A stretch of DNA of 64,000 nt from Phaeobacter bryozoorum (GTDB lineage Bacteria > Pseudomonadota > Alphaproteobacteria > Rhodobacterales > Rhodobacteraceae), in the NCBI RefSeq assembly GCF_041893525.1, contig NZ_CP169068.1, one strand, 5' to 3'. Under the pieces are notes generated by a model. It saw only the letters and a list, made by a program, of their open reading frames with translations. It was not told where the DNA came from and made no database searches. Made by a program: the position numbers and the translations under genes. This document shows, piece after piece, positions 16,196 through 24,665 of this stretch; position 1 is the stretch's first letter, and every line of letters begins with the position of its first letter.

Positions 16196-17092
16196 ATGCA
16201 GCTGGACTGGATCGACGACATACTTGCGGTGATTGACACTGGCTCTCTGGCGCGCGCGGCAGAGCAGCGCCTGCTGACCCAGCCCGCCTTCACCCGGCGG
16301 GTGCGCGGCATCGAGACCCGCCTTGGCGCCCAACTGTTCGACCGCTCCCGCAAGCCGGTGACAATCCTGCCCGGCGTCATGGCGATGGAGCCTGAACTGC
16401 GCGAGCTCAGCGCCCGCCTGCGCCGCCTGGAGCACGACCTGAAGGTCTCAGCCGAGAGCGGCGGCCGCGGCGTTGCCTTTGCCTGCCAGCACGCGATCAC
16501 GGCAACCATATCCCCCTGGATCGTGAAACTGCTGACCGCCGCGCAGGACCAGCCGGTGCGGGTGCGCTCCGGCAACCGCGATGCCTGCCTGATGCAGCTG
16601 CTGTCTGGCGATGCCGACTTCGCCGTCGCATATGACTGGATCGGCGGCGGAAACCTTGCGCTGCCCGAGGCCTTCGGCACCCGGGCATTGGGCACCGACC
16701 ATCTGGTGCCGGTTGCCGCGCCCGCCCTTATGGCCGCGATGGAGCAAACCGAAATCCCCGCGATCACCTACCCGTCCGATGTATTTCTTGGCCGGGTGGC
16801 AAGCCAGGCAATTCACCCCCGGCTGCCGGACGGCACCGTGCTGCTGCCCAAGGCCGAAACCGCGCTGACGCTGGCGGCTTGCGAATATGCGCTGGACGGG
16901 ATCGGCGTTGCCTGGCTGCCGCTGAGCCTGGTCAAGCCGCATCTTGACGCCGCCCGCCTGCAGCAGGTGCCCAGCCTGCCCGCGGAAGAGCTGAACGTGG
17001 TGATGATCCGCCTCGCCGGGCGCGGCAGCCGTCAGCAGGAAGCGGTCTGGCGCCTGCTGGGCAATTCGGCGGATTGCCCTGGCCTGTCATAA
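16196..17092 (+). CDS. LysR family regulator (probable cysteate regulator)
   Basis: A 298-aa LysR protein: winged HTH (about 2-60; LDWIDDILAVIDTGSLARAAEQRLLTQPAFTRRVRGIETRLGAQLF) and a periplasmic-binding-like effector domain (about 90-290). It is divergent from cuyA, the classical arrangement for a LysR activator, and a palindrome lies between them. No clear Shine-Dalgarno precedes the ATG. Its end overlaps the convergent LysR at 17087 by 6 bases. The C-terminal motif LGRVASQAIHPRL…ALDGIGVAWLPLSLV is shared with the other LysR proteins of this block, so they form one subfamily. The effector is probably cysteate or a breakdown product; inferred. Confidence 0.88.
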   Translation: MQLDWIDDILAVIDTGSLARAAEQRLLTQPAFTRRVRGIETRLGAQLFDRSRKPVTILPGVMAMEPELRELSARLRRLEHDLKVSAESGGRGVAFACQHAITATISPWIVKLLTAAQDQPVRVRSGNRDACLMQLLSGDADFAVAYDWIGGGNLALPEAFGTRALGTDHLVPVAAPALMAAMEQTEIPAITYPSDVFLGRVASQAIHPRLPDGTVLLPKAETALTLAACEYALDGIGVAWLPLSLVKPHLDAARLQQVPSLPAEELNVVMIRLAGRGSRQQEAVWRLLGNSADCPGLS

Positions 17093-17971
17093 CGCATCCC
17101 AAACCTGCAGCCCGGTCTTGTCCAGGCGTTCAAGCGAGCAGAACAGCGACAGGGTCAGCTGCGCCTGCCAGACAGGGCCGCCAACCTGAACCACACGGCC
17201 TGCAGCCAGTTCCGCCGCCACCACGCTTTCGGGCAGCCAGGCGATGCCGCTGCCGGACAGCATCCGGCGTTTGATGGCTTCGGTCAGCGCATCCATATAG
17301 CGCAGCGACAACGGAGGCGTGCGGCTGCCGATGGTCTGGTCAACCACCGATCCCAGGAAACTGCTTGGATCATAACCGAGATAGGGAAACGGCCCGCGCC
17401 CGCCCCGGTCCAGATCCCACCCCCCAGCCCTGGCCGCGGCGGCCTCTGCCACCGGCAGCATCAGCTCGGTGCCGATGTCCTTGCGCGCGAATTGCGCCTC
17501 ATCGAACACCGGCTGCACGTCCTTGTGCCGGTAATACAGCAGGAAATCGCAGGTGCCGTCCGAGAGCAGCTGGCAGCAGGTGCGCAGGTTGTCGGAATAG
17601 ATCCGCACCCGCAGGTTCGGAATGCTGTCTTCCAGTTCGGCTATCCGCAGCGACAGGTAGTTGACCGAGATCGTATGCAGCACCGCGACGCGCTGAAACG
17701 CGGTGCTGCCCTGCTCCTGCGCCCGCAGGGTCTGACGGATGTCGGTGAGGTTCGCAATCAGCTCCAGCGCTACCGGCAGAAACTGCTGGCCCGCCTCAGA
17801 CAGCTGCACCGGGTAGCTGGAGCGTTTTATCAGCGGCACCCCCATCCAGATCTCCAGCGACTTGATCCGCCGGCTGAAGGCCGACTGGGTGATATTCCGC
17901 TCTTCCGCGGAGCGGGTGAAATTCAGCGTCCGCGCCAGGCAGGTAAAGTCCCGCAGCCAGTTGATATCCAA
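17087..17971 (-). CDS. LysR family regulator, divergent from the TRAP operon
   Basis: A 294-aa LysR regulator. The start is taken as TTG at 17971 because GGAGGGG lies just upstream and the HTH begins here (LDINWLRDFTCLARTLNFTRSAEERNITQSAFSRRIKSLE); the open frame reaches 18073 but the extra 34 residues do not belong to the family. The effector domain carries the SSFLGSVVDQ and GSGIAWLPESVV motifs. It is divergent from dctP with about 215 bases between, so it is the likely regulator of the TRAP transporter operon. No TTGC-N7-GCAW palindrome was seen in that gap, unlike the other LysR intergenics here. Confidence 0.87.
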   Translation of the reverse strand: MDINWLRDFTCLARTLNFTRSAEERNITQSAFSRRIKSLEIWMGVPLIKRSSYPVQLSEAGQQFLPVALELIANLTDIRQTLRAQEQGSTAFQRVAVLHTISVNYLSLRIAELEDSIPNLRVRIYSDNLRTCCQLLSDGTCDFLLYYRHKDVQPVFDEAQFARKDIGTELMLPVAEAAAARAGGWDLDRGGRGPFPYLGYDPSSFLGSVVDQTIGSRTPPLSLRYMDALTEAIKRRMLSGSGIAWLPESVVAAELAAGRVVQVGGPVWQAQLTLSLFCSLERLDKTGLQVWDAL

Positions 17972-18186
17972 TTGCCCCTCCAGCCCAGCAGCAAGATACT
18001 GGAAACAAACATCTATGCGCTTTTCGAATAGTTTAATGTTTTTTTTGAGTTGGCCAACCCCGCACGGCAGCACCTAGCCTTCCCTACAGGCATCCCGGGC
18101 CTCAGGCCAAAATCACCAAAAGGGGGAGCCACGGGTCCGGCGTCCTTGAGAGCCGCCATGAAGCCCGAGTTTCAAGGGAGGAACGA

Positions 18187-19170
18187 ATGATCAGAACGAC
18201 AACATCCGCAGTTGCCCTGGCGGCTGCCCTGGCCGCAGGCGCGGCCTCCGCCGAGACCACGCTGCGCCTCAGCACCTATGTGAACGAATCCGACATCCGC
18301 TATCAGGGCTTCACCCATTTCGCGGACCTCGTCGCGGAAAAAACCGGCGGCTCCGTCAAGGTTGAGGTGTTCCCTTCGGCCACGCTGCACGGCTGGTCCG
18401 AGGGCGTCGATTCCGTTCAGGGCGGCGTCTCCGACATCAGCTGGATCAACGCCGACAACCGCCTGCCCTGCTACGCGGTCACGTCGCTGTATCCGGCCGA
18501 GGTCAGCCTGGAAGACCAGACCGGCCTCGATGCCGCCTATGCTGAGCTGATCCGCGATGAGGCCGCAAACGCCGGTCTGGTGCCGCTGTTCAACTCGAAC
18601 TATTCCTACGATCAGGAATGGTGGTTCGAGGAGCCGATCAGCGACATCGGCAACCTGAACGGCAAGCTGGTGCGCTCCATCGGGCCGCTGGTCAGCATGA
18701 TGATCGAGACCTGGGGCGGCGAGCCGGTGTTCGTGGCGCCCAAGGAAGTGTTCCAGTCAGCCGAACGCGGTGTCGTGGACGGCATCAACATGGGGGTTGC
18801 TACCTACAGCTCCTGGAAGCTGTGGACCGTGATGCCCTATATGGTCAACGCCAACCTGTTCTATGGCAACATCCAGTACATGATGAACAAGAACAAGTTC
18901 GACGCTCTGACCGCGGATGAGCAGGCGGCGCTGACGGCCGCGGCGGCCGAGACCGAGGAATGGCTGCAGCCGCGCTATGAGGCATGGGTCGACCAGCAGG
19001 TCGGCAATGCGGTGATGCAGGGCGGCGGTGCGGCAGTGTCCATTTCCGATGACCAGCGCGAAGCCCTGATCGCCAGCGTCAAACCCAAATGGGATGAAAC
19101 GGTGAACGAGGCCTGCGGCGCGGAAATGGCCGACAGCATCCGCTCCCTGCTGGCAAGCCACGCGCCCTAA
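18187..19170 (+). CDS. dctP: TRAP transporter substrate-binding protein (DctP family)
   Basis: A 327-aa periplasmic protein with a classical signal peptide (about residues 1-22, cut after AASA) and the DctP fold. GGGAGG lies 6 bases before the ATG. Typical motifs are TTLRLSTYVNESDIRYQGF, VKVEVFPSATLHGWSEGVDSVQGG and VDGINMGVATYSSWKLW; the latter contains the family region that positions the substrate carboxylate. It delivers an organic acid to the DctQM membrane part encoded next. The substrate is not predictable from the motif. The neighbouring cysteate genes make a sulfonate or a C3/C4 acid plausible, as inference. Confidence 0.92.
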   Translation: MIRTTTSAVALAAALAAGAASAETTLRLSTYVNESDIRYQGFTHFADLVAEKTGGSVKVEVFPSATLHGWSEGVDSVQGGVSDISWINADNRLPCYAVTSLYPAEVSLEDQTGLDAAYAELIRDEAANAGLVPLFNSNYSYDQEWWFEEPISDIGNLNGKLVRSIGPLVSMMIETWGGEPVFVAPKEVFQSAERGVVDGINMGVATYSSWKLWTVMPYMVNANLFYGNIQYMMNKNKFDALTADEQAALTAAAAETEEWLQPRYEAWVDQQVGNAVMQGGGAAVSISDDQREALIASVKPKWDETVNEACGAEMADSIRSLLASHAP

Positions 19171-19245
19171 GGCTCCCCCCCGGCCCGGCGGTGCGGCACC
19201 TTGCCCGCCGCCGGGAACTGAACACCTCCAACAAGGAGCCCTGTC

Positions 19246-19755
19246 ATGGATGACGGTCTAGACCGCCTGATCCGGGCCGTGGAACGCGCAGTCGTCTGGC
19301 TGGCCGGAGCGGGCGCCGCTGTGGTTCTGGTTCAGATGCTGTGGATCTCCTACGGTGTCTTTGTGCGCTACGGCCTGGGAAAACCCGACCGGATGGTGAC
19401 CGAAGCCACAGCCCTGCTGCTGTTTCCGGTCGCCTTTGCCGGCCTCGCCTATGCCCTGCGCGAAGACGCCTTTCCCAAGGTCACGATGATCACGGAGCTG
19501 CTCCGCCCCAGCGCCCGGCGGCTGCTGGATATCGTGAACCATATCCTGATGCTGGGGGTCGGCAGTTTCTTTGCCTATGCCGGGGTCAGCGCCACGATCC
19601 GCTCCTTCAACTCCGGCGTTGCCTCCGAAATCCTGCACTGGCCCCGCTATGCGTTCTGGGCCCCCGGCGCCACCGCGCTGGTGCTGTTCTCACTTTATGC
19701 CGCATTGCGCCTGATCCGCCTGATCCGCACTCCGGCCCCGTCGGGAGACCTCTAA
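19246..19755 (+). CDS. dctQ: TRAP transporter small permease (DctQ family)
   Basis: A 169-aa membrane protein with four hydrophobic helices (AVVWLAGAGAAVVLVQMLWISYGVF; ALLLFPVAFAGLAYAL; LLDIVNHILMLGVGSFFAYAGV; FWAPGATALVLFSLYAALRL) and the REDAFPKVTMI loop typical of DctQ. AAGGAG precedes the ATG. It forms the membrane complex with DctM. Its stop codon overlaps the dctM start (TAATG), so translation is coupled. Confidence 0.92.
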   Translation: MDDGLDRLIRAVERAVVWLAGAGAAVVLVQMLWISYGVFVRYGLGKPDRMVTEATALLLFPVAFAGLAYALREDAFPKVTMITELLRPSARRLLDIVNHILMLGVGSFFAYAGVSATIRSFNSGVASEILHWPRYAFWAPGATALVLFSLYAALRLIRLIRTPAPSGDL

Positions 19756-21056
19756 TGGAATGGTATACTGTCGGCCTTGGCCTGCTGGGCCTGCTGATGA
19801 TGTTCATCACCATCGGCCTGCCCATCCCCTTTGCCCTGGCGGCGGCCTCGCTGCCGTTCCTCTGGCAGATCCAGGGCTGGGAAACCTCCATCGTCTCGTC
19901 TGAGCTGAAGCTCTGGGGCGTCTGGATCGACTACATCCTGCTGGCAGTGCCGCTGTTTGTCTTCCTGGGTGAACTGATCGGACGCTCCAGCATCGGACCT
20001 AACCTCTACCAGTTCCTGCATCAGGGTGTCCGGATCAAGGGCTCTGCCGCCTATGGCTCCATCGGGGCCAGCGCCGGTTTCGGGGCGGTCTGCGGCTCCT
20101 CGATGGTGGGGGCGCTCACAATCGGCGGCGTCGCCCTGCCGGAAATGCTGCGGCTGGGTTACGGCAAGCGCCTGTCCAGCGGGGTGCTGGCGGCAGGCGG
20201 CACACTGTCGGTGCTGATCCCGCCCAGCCTGATCCTGCTCTTTTATGGCATCGTGACAGACCAAAGCATCGGTGATTTGTTCATCGCAGGCGTCATCCCC
20301 GGACTGATCCTGGTCTCCAGCTTTGTGGTGGTGGTGCTGATCTGGGGCATGATGAAGCCCGAGGACATCCCCGGCAGCGAGGACGCCGCGAAGATGCCGC
20401 TGAAGATGATCCTCAGCACCATCGGCCCCGTCATTCTGATTGGATTGGTGATCACTGTCGCGATCTACGCAGGAATTGCCACCCCGACCGAGGCCGCGGC
20501 CGTTGCCGCGCTCCTGACCGTGGTGCTGGCCTTCTCGGTCGGCGACCTCAACTGGCAGGGCTTCAAGGGCGCCATCTTTGCCACCATGCGCACCATGGGC
20601 TACCTTGGGCTGCTGTTGTCGGCCGGGGTGCTGTTCGGCTTCGTGCTGACCTACTACCGGGTGCCGCAACAGTTCACCGATCTGTTCCTGTCGTTTGAGC
20701 TGTCGCCCTACACGGTCCTGGCCATCGTGCTGGTGTTCTACATCGTGCTTGGCATGTTCCTGGAACCGGTATCGATGACCTTCATCACGCTGCCGACCAT
20801 CTACCCGCTGATGGATGCAGCCGGGTTCGATCTGATCTGGTTCGGCGTTGTTTACACCATCACCATGGAAATCGCGGTGCTGACGCCGCCAGTGGGACTG
20901 AACCTTTATGTGATCCAGGCCATTGGCCGCGAACAGGTGAGCATTGGCGACGTGATCATGGGCTGCCTGCCCTTCATCGCCGCCATGATCCTGCTCATCT
21001 CCATTCTCATCCTGTCGCCCGAAGTGGCGCTGTGGCTGCCGGAGCAGATGCGCTGA
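19755..21056 (+). CDS. dctM: TRAP transporter large permease (DctM family)
   Basis: A 433-aa membrane protein with about 12 hydrophobic segments; it moves the substrate using a sodium or proton gradient. Family motifs include GLPIPFALAAASLPF, SIGASAGFGAVCGSSMVGALTIGGVALPEMLR, GGTLSVLIPPSLILLFYG, IATPTEAAAVAAL, LEPVSMTFITLPTIYP and ITMEIAVLTPPVGLNLYVIQ. The frame is open further upstream, but the start at 19755 is fixed by the overlap with the dctQ stop and the usual length. Its own stop overlaps the next ATG (TGATG). Confidence 0.95.
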   Translation: MEWYTVGLGLLGLLMMFITIGLPIPFALAAASLPFLWQIQGWETSIVSSELKLWGVWIDYILLAVPLFVFLGELIGRSSIGPNLYQFLHQGVRIKGSAAYGSIGASAGFGAVCGSSMVGALTIGGVALPEMLRLGYGKRLSSGVLAAGGTLSVLIPPSLILLFYGIVTDQSIGDLFIAGVIPGLILVSSFVVVVLIWGMMKPEDIPGSEDAAKMPLKMILSTIGPVILIGLVITVAIYAGIATPTEAAAVAALLTVVLAFSVGDLNWQGFKGAIFATMRTMGYLGLLLSAGVLFGFVLTYYRVPQQFTDLFLSFELSPYTVLAIVLVFYIVLGMFLEPVSMTFITLPTIYPLMDAAGFDLIWFGVVYTITMEIAVLTPPVGLNLYVIQAIGREQVSIGDVIMGCLPFIAAMILLISILILSPEVALWLPEQMR

Positions 21057-21829
21057 TGCCAAACCTTCCCTATCTGCGTTCCGGCTCCGGTCCGGTTTTG
21101 GTGCTGGTGCATGGCTACCTGGGCGGCGCCGCCCAATGGCAAAGCGAAATCGATGCCTTCGGCGGCGGCTACGATGTCATCGCGCCCAACCTTCCGGGCT
21201 TTGGCACCGCCGCAGGCCTGCCGGGATGCAGCACCATCGCAGCAATGGCAGAGGCAGTGCTTGACCTGCTCGACAGCCTGAACGTTCCGGAGTTCATCCT
21301 CATGGGCCATTCCATGGGCGGCATGATTGCCCAGGAGATGGCCGCCACCCGGCCCGCGGCGGTGCAGAAGCTGATCCTCTACGGAACCGGCCCGCTGGGC
21401 CTGATGCCGGACCGGTTCGAACCCATCACGGTATCGCGTGAAAGGCTGCTGTCTGACGGTGTGGCAAAGACCATCGCGCGCATCGGGGCAACCTGGTTCA
21501 AGGCCGGGGACACCGCGCGCGGCTACCCGCTGCTGACGCAAATCGGCGCTCAGGCCAGCCCGCAGGCCGCCTTGGCCGCTCTGCAAGCGATGGCCGAATG
21601 GGACGGACGGCAGGCGCTGCCGCGGCTGACCATGCCGACGCTGGTTGTCTGGGGCGATTCCGACCGCTCTTACCGTTGGCCCCAGGTTGAATTGCTGTGG
21701 ACCAACCTGCCCAACGTGCGCCTATCGGTGGTGCCCGGTGCCGCCCATGCGGTTCATCTGGAAAAACCGGCTCTGTTCCAGTCCCTGATCCGTGACTTCC
21801 TGCAGGAAGGCTGCGGTGCCAACGAGTAA
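21056..21829 (+). CDS. alpha/beta hydrolase, last gene of the TRAP operon
   Basis: A 257-aa alpha/beta hydrolase. Features: oxyanion-hole HGYLGG (about 19-24), nucleophile elbow GHSMGG with Ser86, an acid in VVWGDSDRSYRW and a His in GAAHAVHLEKP. It overlaps the dctM stop by one base, so it is translated with the transporter. Because it is co-encoded, its substrate is likely the imported compound or a product of it, perhaps an ester or lactone. It might also act as a C-C hydrolase. No signal peptide, so it acts in the cytoplasm. The specific reaction is unknown. Confidence 0.88.
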   Translation: MPNLPYLRSGSGPVLVLVHGYLGGAAQWQSEIDAFGGGYDVIAPNLPGFGTAAGLPGCSTIAAMAEAVLDLLDSLNVPEFILMGHSMGGMIAQEMAATRPAAVQKLILYGTGPLGLMPDRFEPITVSRERLLSDGVAKTIARIGATWFKAGDTARGYPLLTQIGAQASPQAALAALQAMAEWDGRQALPRLTMPTLVVWGDSDRSYRWPQVELLWTNLPNVRLSVVPGAAHAVHLEKPALFQSLIRDFLQEGCGANE

Positions 21830-22211
21830 CTATCGGATTTGCAGCGGCACTTGCTGTTCAGGGAGCACCCCGTTCTGTCTCTCCGCTTTCCGCAAGAGCA
21901 AAAGCTGGCAAAGGTCTGTTTAGTCCCGCTCCTAGTGAATTGACCGTTCCTGCCTCGCTGAACGCCGCACAAATGGCCGGTTTCATCGCCGCGTCACAGC
22001 GCTAGATTTCAAGCGCATGCAGCATTTCTTCAACTGAGAGCGCGCGCAAACACAACCCACAATGACCGGGTAGGGCTCTCTGCTGCCCAATGCGTCTGCG
22101 GCGTTCCCCGAAGAAGCGGCAAGCTGACAACAGCCATTCAAACCACCTGTAAACTGGGGCGTCAGCGCTGTGCTGATGTCTGGGTTTGGCGGGAGGATTG
22201 GAGGGCGTACA
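21830..22211. other. intergenic region before the second recombinase pseudogene
   Basis: About 380 bases with no supported gene. A GGAGG-containing leader (about 22190-22211) serves the recombinase pseudogene. No clear terminator for the TRAP operon was identified. Confidence 0.5.
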
Positions 22212-22844
22212 ATGCCAAGAGTCCAACTTCCCGCTGTCACCCCGAAACGAAGAGCCTGGAACAAGGGCCGGATCATCGGCCAGAAACGGCCGCTATTGCC
22301 GAAACAGGTCTAGGCGATCCGCGCGCGGCTCGAACTGGCGGGCAACCTGCGCGATCTTGCGCTGTTCAACGTGGCAATTGATAGCAAGCTTCGCGGATGC
22401 GATCTGGTGAAACTGGCTGTCGCCGACCTGGTGAGGGATGATCGCGTTCGCGAACGGGTGTCTGTGGTCCAGAGCAAAACCAAGCGGCCCGTTCAGTTTG
22501 AACTCTCTGAAAACACGCGGAATACCATTGCCGCATGGATCAAGTCGCCAGAGATGCTCGGTTGCCGGTTTATGTTTCCCAGCAGGTTTCATGACCGCCC
22601 GCATATCTCGACACGCCAATATGGCCGGCTTGTGAGGGATTGGGTGGCCGCGATTGGGCTGGAGCCCAGCGGATACGGCACCCATTCGCTGCGCCGGACC
22701 AAAGCAGCGGAAATCTACCGCAAAACCGGGAATCTCCGGGCGGTTCAACTCCTGCTAGGACACACAAAGGTGGACGGCACTGTCAGATACCTTGGCGTCG
22801 AACTTGAAGATGCGCTGAGCATTGCCGAGCAAATCGACATTTGA
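22212..22844 (+). pseudogene. tyrosine recombinase/integrase with nonsense mutation
   Basis: The full frame runs from ATG 22212 (MPRVQLPAVTPKRRAWNKG…) to the stop at 22842-22844, but TAG at 22311-22313 interrupts it. The related copy at 12599-13230 has TGG (Trp, in HVWAIRVRLEL) at that spot, so this is a single-base amber mutation. Downstream the catalytic part is intact: Arg in SKLRGCDLVKL, HSLRR, LLLGHTKVDG and the Tyr in TVRYLGVELEDAL. A restart at GTG 22371 would yield a 157-aa protein. The two copies point away from each other and flank the 13.2-22.2 kb segment. Confidence 0.85.
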
Positions 22845-23146
22845 ACCACGTAGGCGGACGGCACTTGCCGTTCGCCAACCCTGAGCGCACCTACGTTCGG
22901 GTCGCAGCGGTGGGTCGGATCGAGCCCTTTCCGGAAGCGCTGAAATTCTGCTGCGGGCGCGAAAAGTACGTGAAACCGCTCCGCCGACGATCAATTCATG
23001 CTGCGTTGCAACGGCAGATTTGGTCATTCCGAAAAGCCCGGGAAGGAATCGACGACCAACGGCCGTTCGTCGAAGATATTCCTCTTCCACTGGCAACCCG
23101 CGTTAACCAGCCGAGGAGGACGGTTTTACGGTCAATACACCCCCAA
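22845..23146. other. intergenic region
   Basis: About 300 bases between the recombinase pseudogene and the terminator of the symporter gene. I see no supported gene, although the sequence has the mosaic look of old insertion debris. Confidence 0.45.
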
Positions 23147-23181
23147 AAAGAAAAAGCGGCCGCCCCTTCCGGTGCGGCCGC
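23147..23181 (-). terminator. rho-independent terminator of the symporter gene
   Basis: Two GCGGCCGC arms (23156-23163 and 23174-23181) flank a 10-base loop. On the minus strand they are followed by a T-rich run. It lies 19 bases past the stop of the minus-strand gene at 23200. Confidence 0.85.
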
Positions 23182-23199
23182 AGTGATGTGCGTTTTTGA

Positions 23200-24498
23200 T
23201 TACGCCCGCGAAACGTCAGGAGTTTTCAGCACATGGGGAGTGTCGTACGCCTCAAGGTCAATTTGATCTTCGGACTTCGCAATGAGCACGGTGCAGGCTG
23301 CGTCTCCGGTGACATTGAGCGACGTGCGTGCCATGTCGAGAATACGATCGATGCCTGCAATGATGGCAACACCTTCCAAAGGCAGGCCGACAGAGGTCAG
23401 AACCAGCGACAGCATGACCAGCCCGGCCCCAGGAACACCGGCGGTACCGATGGAGGCCAGCGTCGACGTCAGAATGATTGTGACATATTCCGACATGCCC
23501 AGTTCTATACCAAAGGCCTGTGCAACAAAGAGAGCGGCAACGCCCTGGTACATGGCGGTTCCGTCCATGTTGATAGTTGCGCCGAGCGGCAGGGTAAAGC
23601 TTGCAACCGACCGGTTAACGCCAAGGTTCTGCTGTACGGCGGTCATTGTGACGGGCAGAGTGCCTGAGGAGGACGTGCTGGTGAAAGCCACGATCTGCGG
23701 TTCAATGATGCCTTGGAAGAAGCGAACCGGACTTAGGCGGGCGAAGACCGAAACGAGCCCGCCATAGACAAACAGCGCATGCAGGATGCAGCCGATATAG
23801 AGTGCGGCAATCACCGTCCCCAACGGAAGCAGAAGATCAAGCCCGTAGGTTCCGGCGACCCAAGCCATCAGTGCAAACACGCCGTAGGGGGCGAAACTGA
23901 TCACTATCTCTGTCAGCTTGAGCACAACTGAATTCAGCGCTTCAAAGAACTCCCGCACCGGCTTGCCTGCGTCGCCAACCAGGTTGATGGCCAGGCCGAA
24001 CATGATTGCGAAAAAGATGATCTGAAGAACGTTTCCGTCTGCTGCGGCGGCAACCGGATTCTTCGGGACGATCCCGATGAGCTGCTGAATGAAGGGCGGT
24101 GAGGTTTTGGGTTCCATGGCGGCGGCGGCACTCAGGTCAATGCCCGCGCCGGGTTGCATCAGTAACCCCAATGCCAGGCCGATCGTGATCGCAAATGCAG
24201 TCGTGCCGAGATAGAACACAATCGCCTTCAGGCCAATACGACCCATGCGCGCCATGTCGCTGACGGATGTCATGCCGCATACGAGCGACACGAAGATCAG
24301 CGGGACAATCAGCATTTTAATGAGCGACAGGAACAAGGTTCCGATGTTCTTGATCATGCCGGCAATTGCCTGGTTGCCGGTCGCGTTCAGCAGAACGCCT
24401 GTAATCACTCCAAGGACAAGTGCGATTACGATTTGCTTCCACAGAAGCATGTTTCTCCAAGGTGCCAAAAACCCTATTTTTTGACTGGTATTCGCCAT
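23200..24498 (-). CDS. dicarboxylate/amino acid:cation symporter (DAACS, GltP/DctA type)
   Basis: A 432-aa inner-membrane transporter for dicarboxylates or acidic amino acids, driven by protons or sodium. The ATG at 24498 has GGGAGG 5 bases upstream. About eight transmembrane helices and two re-entrant loops are recognisable. The serine-rich motif is present as FTSTSSSGTLPVTM, followed by GATINMDGTAMYQGVAALFVAQ and TSTLASIGTAGVPGAG. It lies downstream of the racemase and aspartase genes in the same direction, with 167 bases before it that contain a strong palindrome. Together they suggest uptake of D/L-aspartate or glutamate; substrate inferred from neighbours. Confidence 0.93.
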   Translation of the reverse strand: MANTSQKIGFLAPWRNMLLWKQIVIALVLGVITGVLLNATGNQAIAGMIKNIGTLFLSLIKMLIVPLIFVSLVCGMTSVSDMARMGRIGLKAIVFYLGTTAFAITIGLALGLLMQPGAGIDLSAAAAMEPKTSPPFIQQLIGIVPKNPVAAAADGNVLQIIFFAIMFGLAINLVGDAGKPVREFFEALNSVVLKLTEIVISFAPYGVFALMAWVAGTYGLDLLLPLGTVIAALYIGCILHALFVYGGLVSVFARLSPVRFFQGIIEPQIVAFTSTSSSGTLPVTMTAVQQNLGVNRSVASFTLPLGATINMDGTAMYQGVAALFVAQAFGIELGMSEYVTIILTSTLASIGTAGVPGAGLVMLSLVLTSVGLPLEGVAIIAGIDRILDMARTSLNVTGDAACTVLIAKSEDQIDLEAYDTPHVLKTPDVSRA

Positions 24499-24596
24499 GA
24501 GGACCTCCCTTTCCAAGGCAGCCAACCGGATCGGGCTGCCAACAGTCGCAGCATGGTACCAGTTCGATGACAGTCAGCGTCGCGCAAACATGGCAA

Positions 24597-24621
24597 GGGC
24601 GTTGCAAACTTTGCAACGCCC
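24597..24621. promoter_or_regulatory. 25-bp perfect palindrome, putative LysR operator of the symporter
   Basis: Two 12-base arms (GGGCGTTGCAAA and TTTGCAACGCCC) surround one base. It is 99 bases upstream of the symporter start and 45 bases past the racemase stop. There is no T-run on either side, so an operator is more likely than a terminator. The inner TTGCAAACTTTGCAA matches other sites in this block. Confidence 0.65.
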
Positions 24622-24665
24622 TTTCAGCTCCCAAGGAGAAACCGCTTTCAGCTATGGGCAGGACC

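Noticed and set aside
18030..18045. AATAGTTTAATG upstream of the TRAP-linked LysR, resembling the pdhA/lpd motif
   Set aside because: Only one half-site is present; no inverted partner, so probably chance.
19752..21062. 436-codon open frame antisense to dctM
   Set aside because: A shadow of the TRAP permease; composition is His/Gln/Asp-rich and unlike any protein family.
24597..24621. Palindrome considered as a rho-independent terminator of the racemase gene
   Set aside because: No T-run on either strand, and its core recurs in promoter regions, so an operator is preferred.
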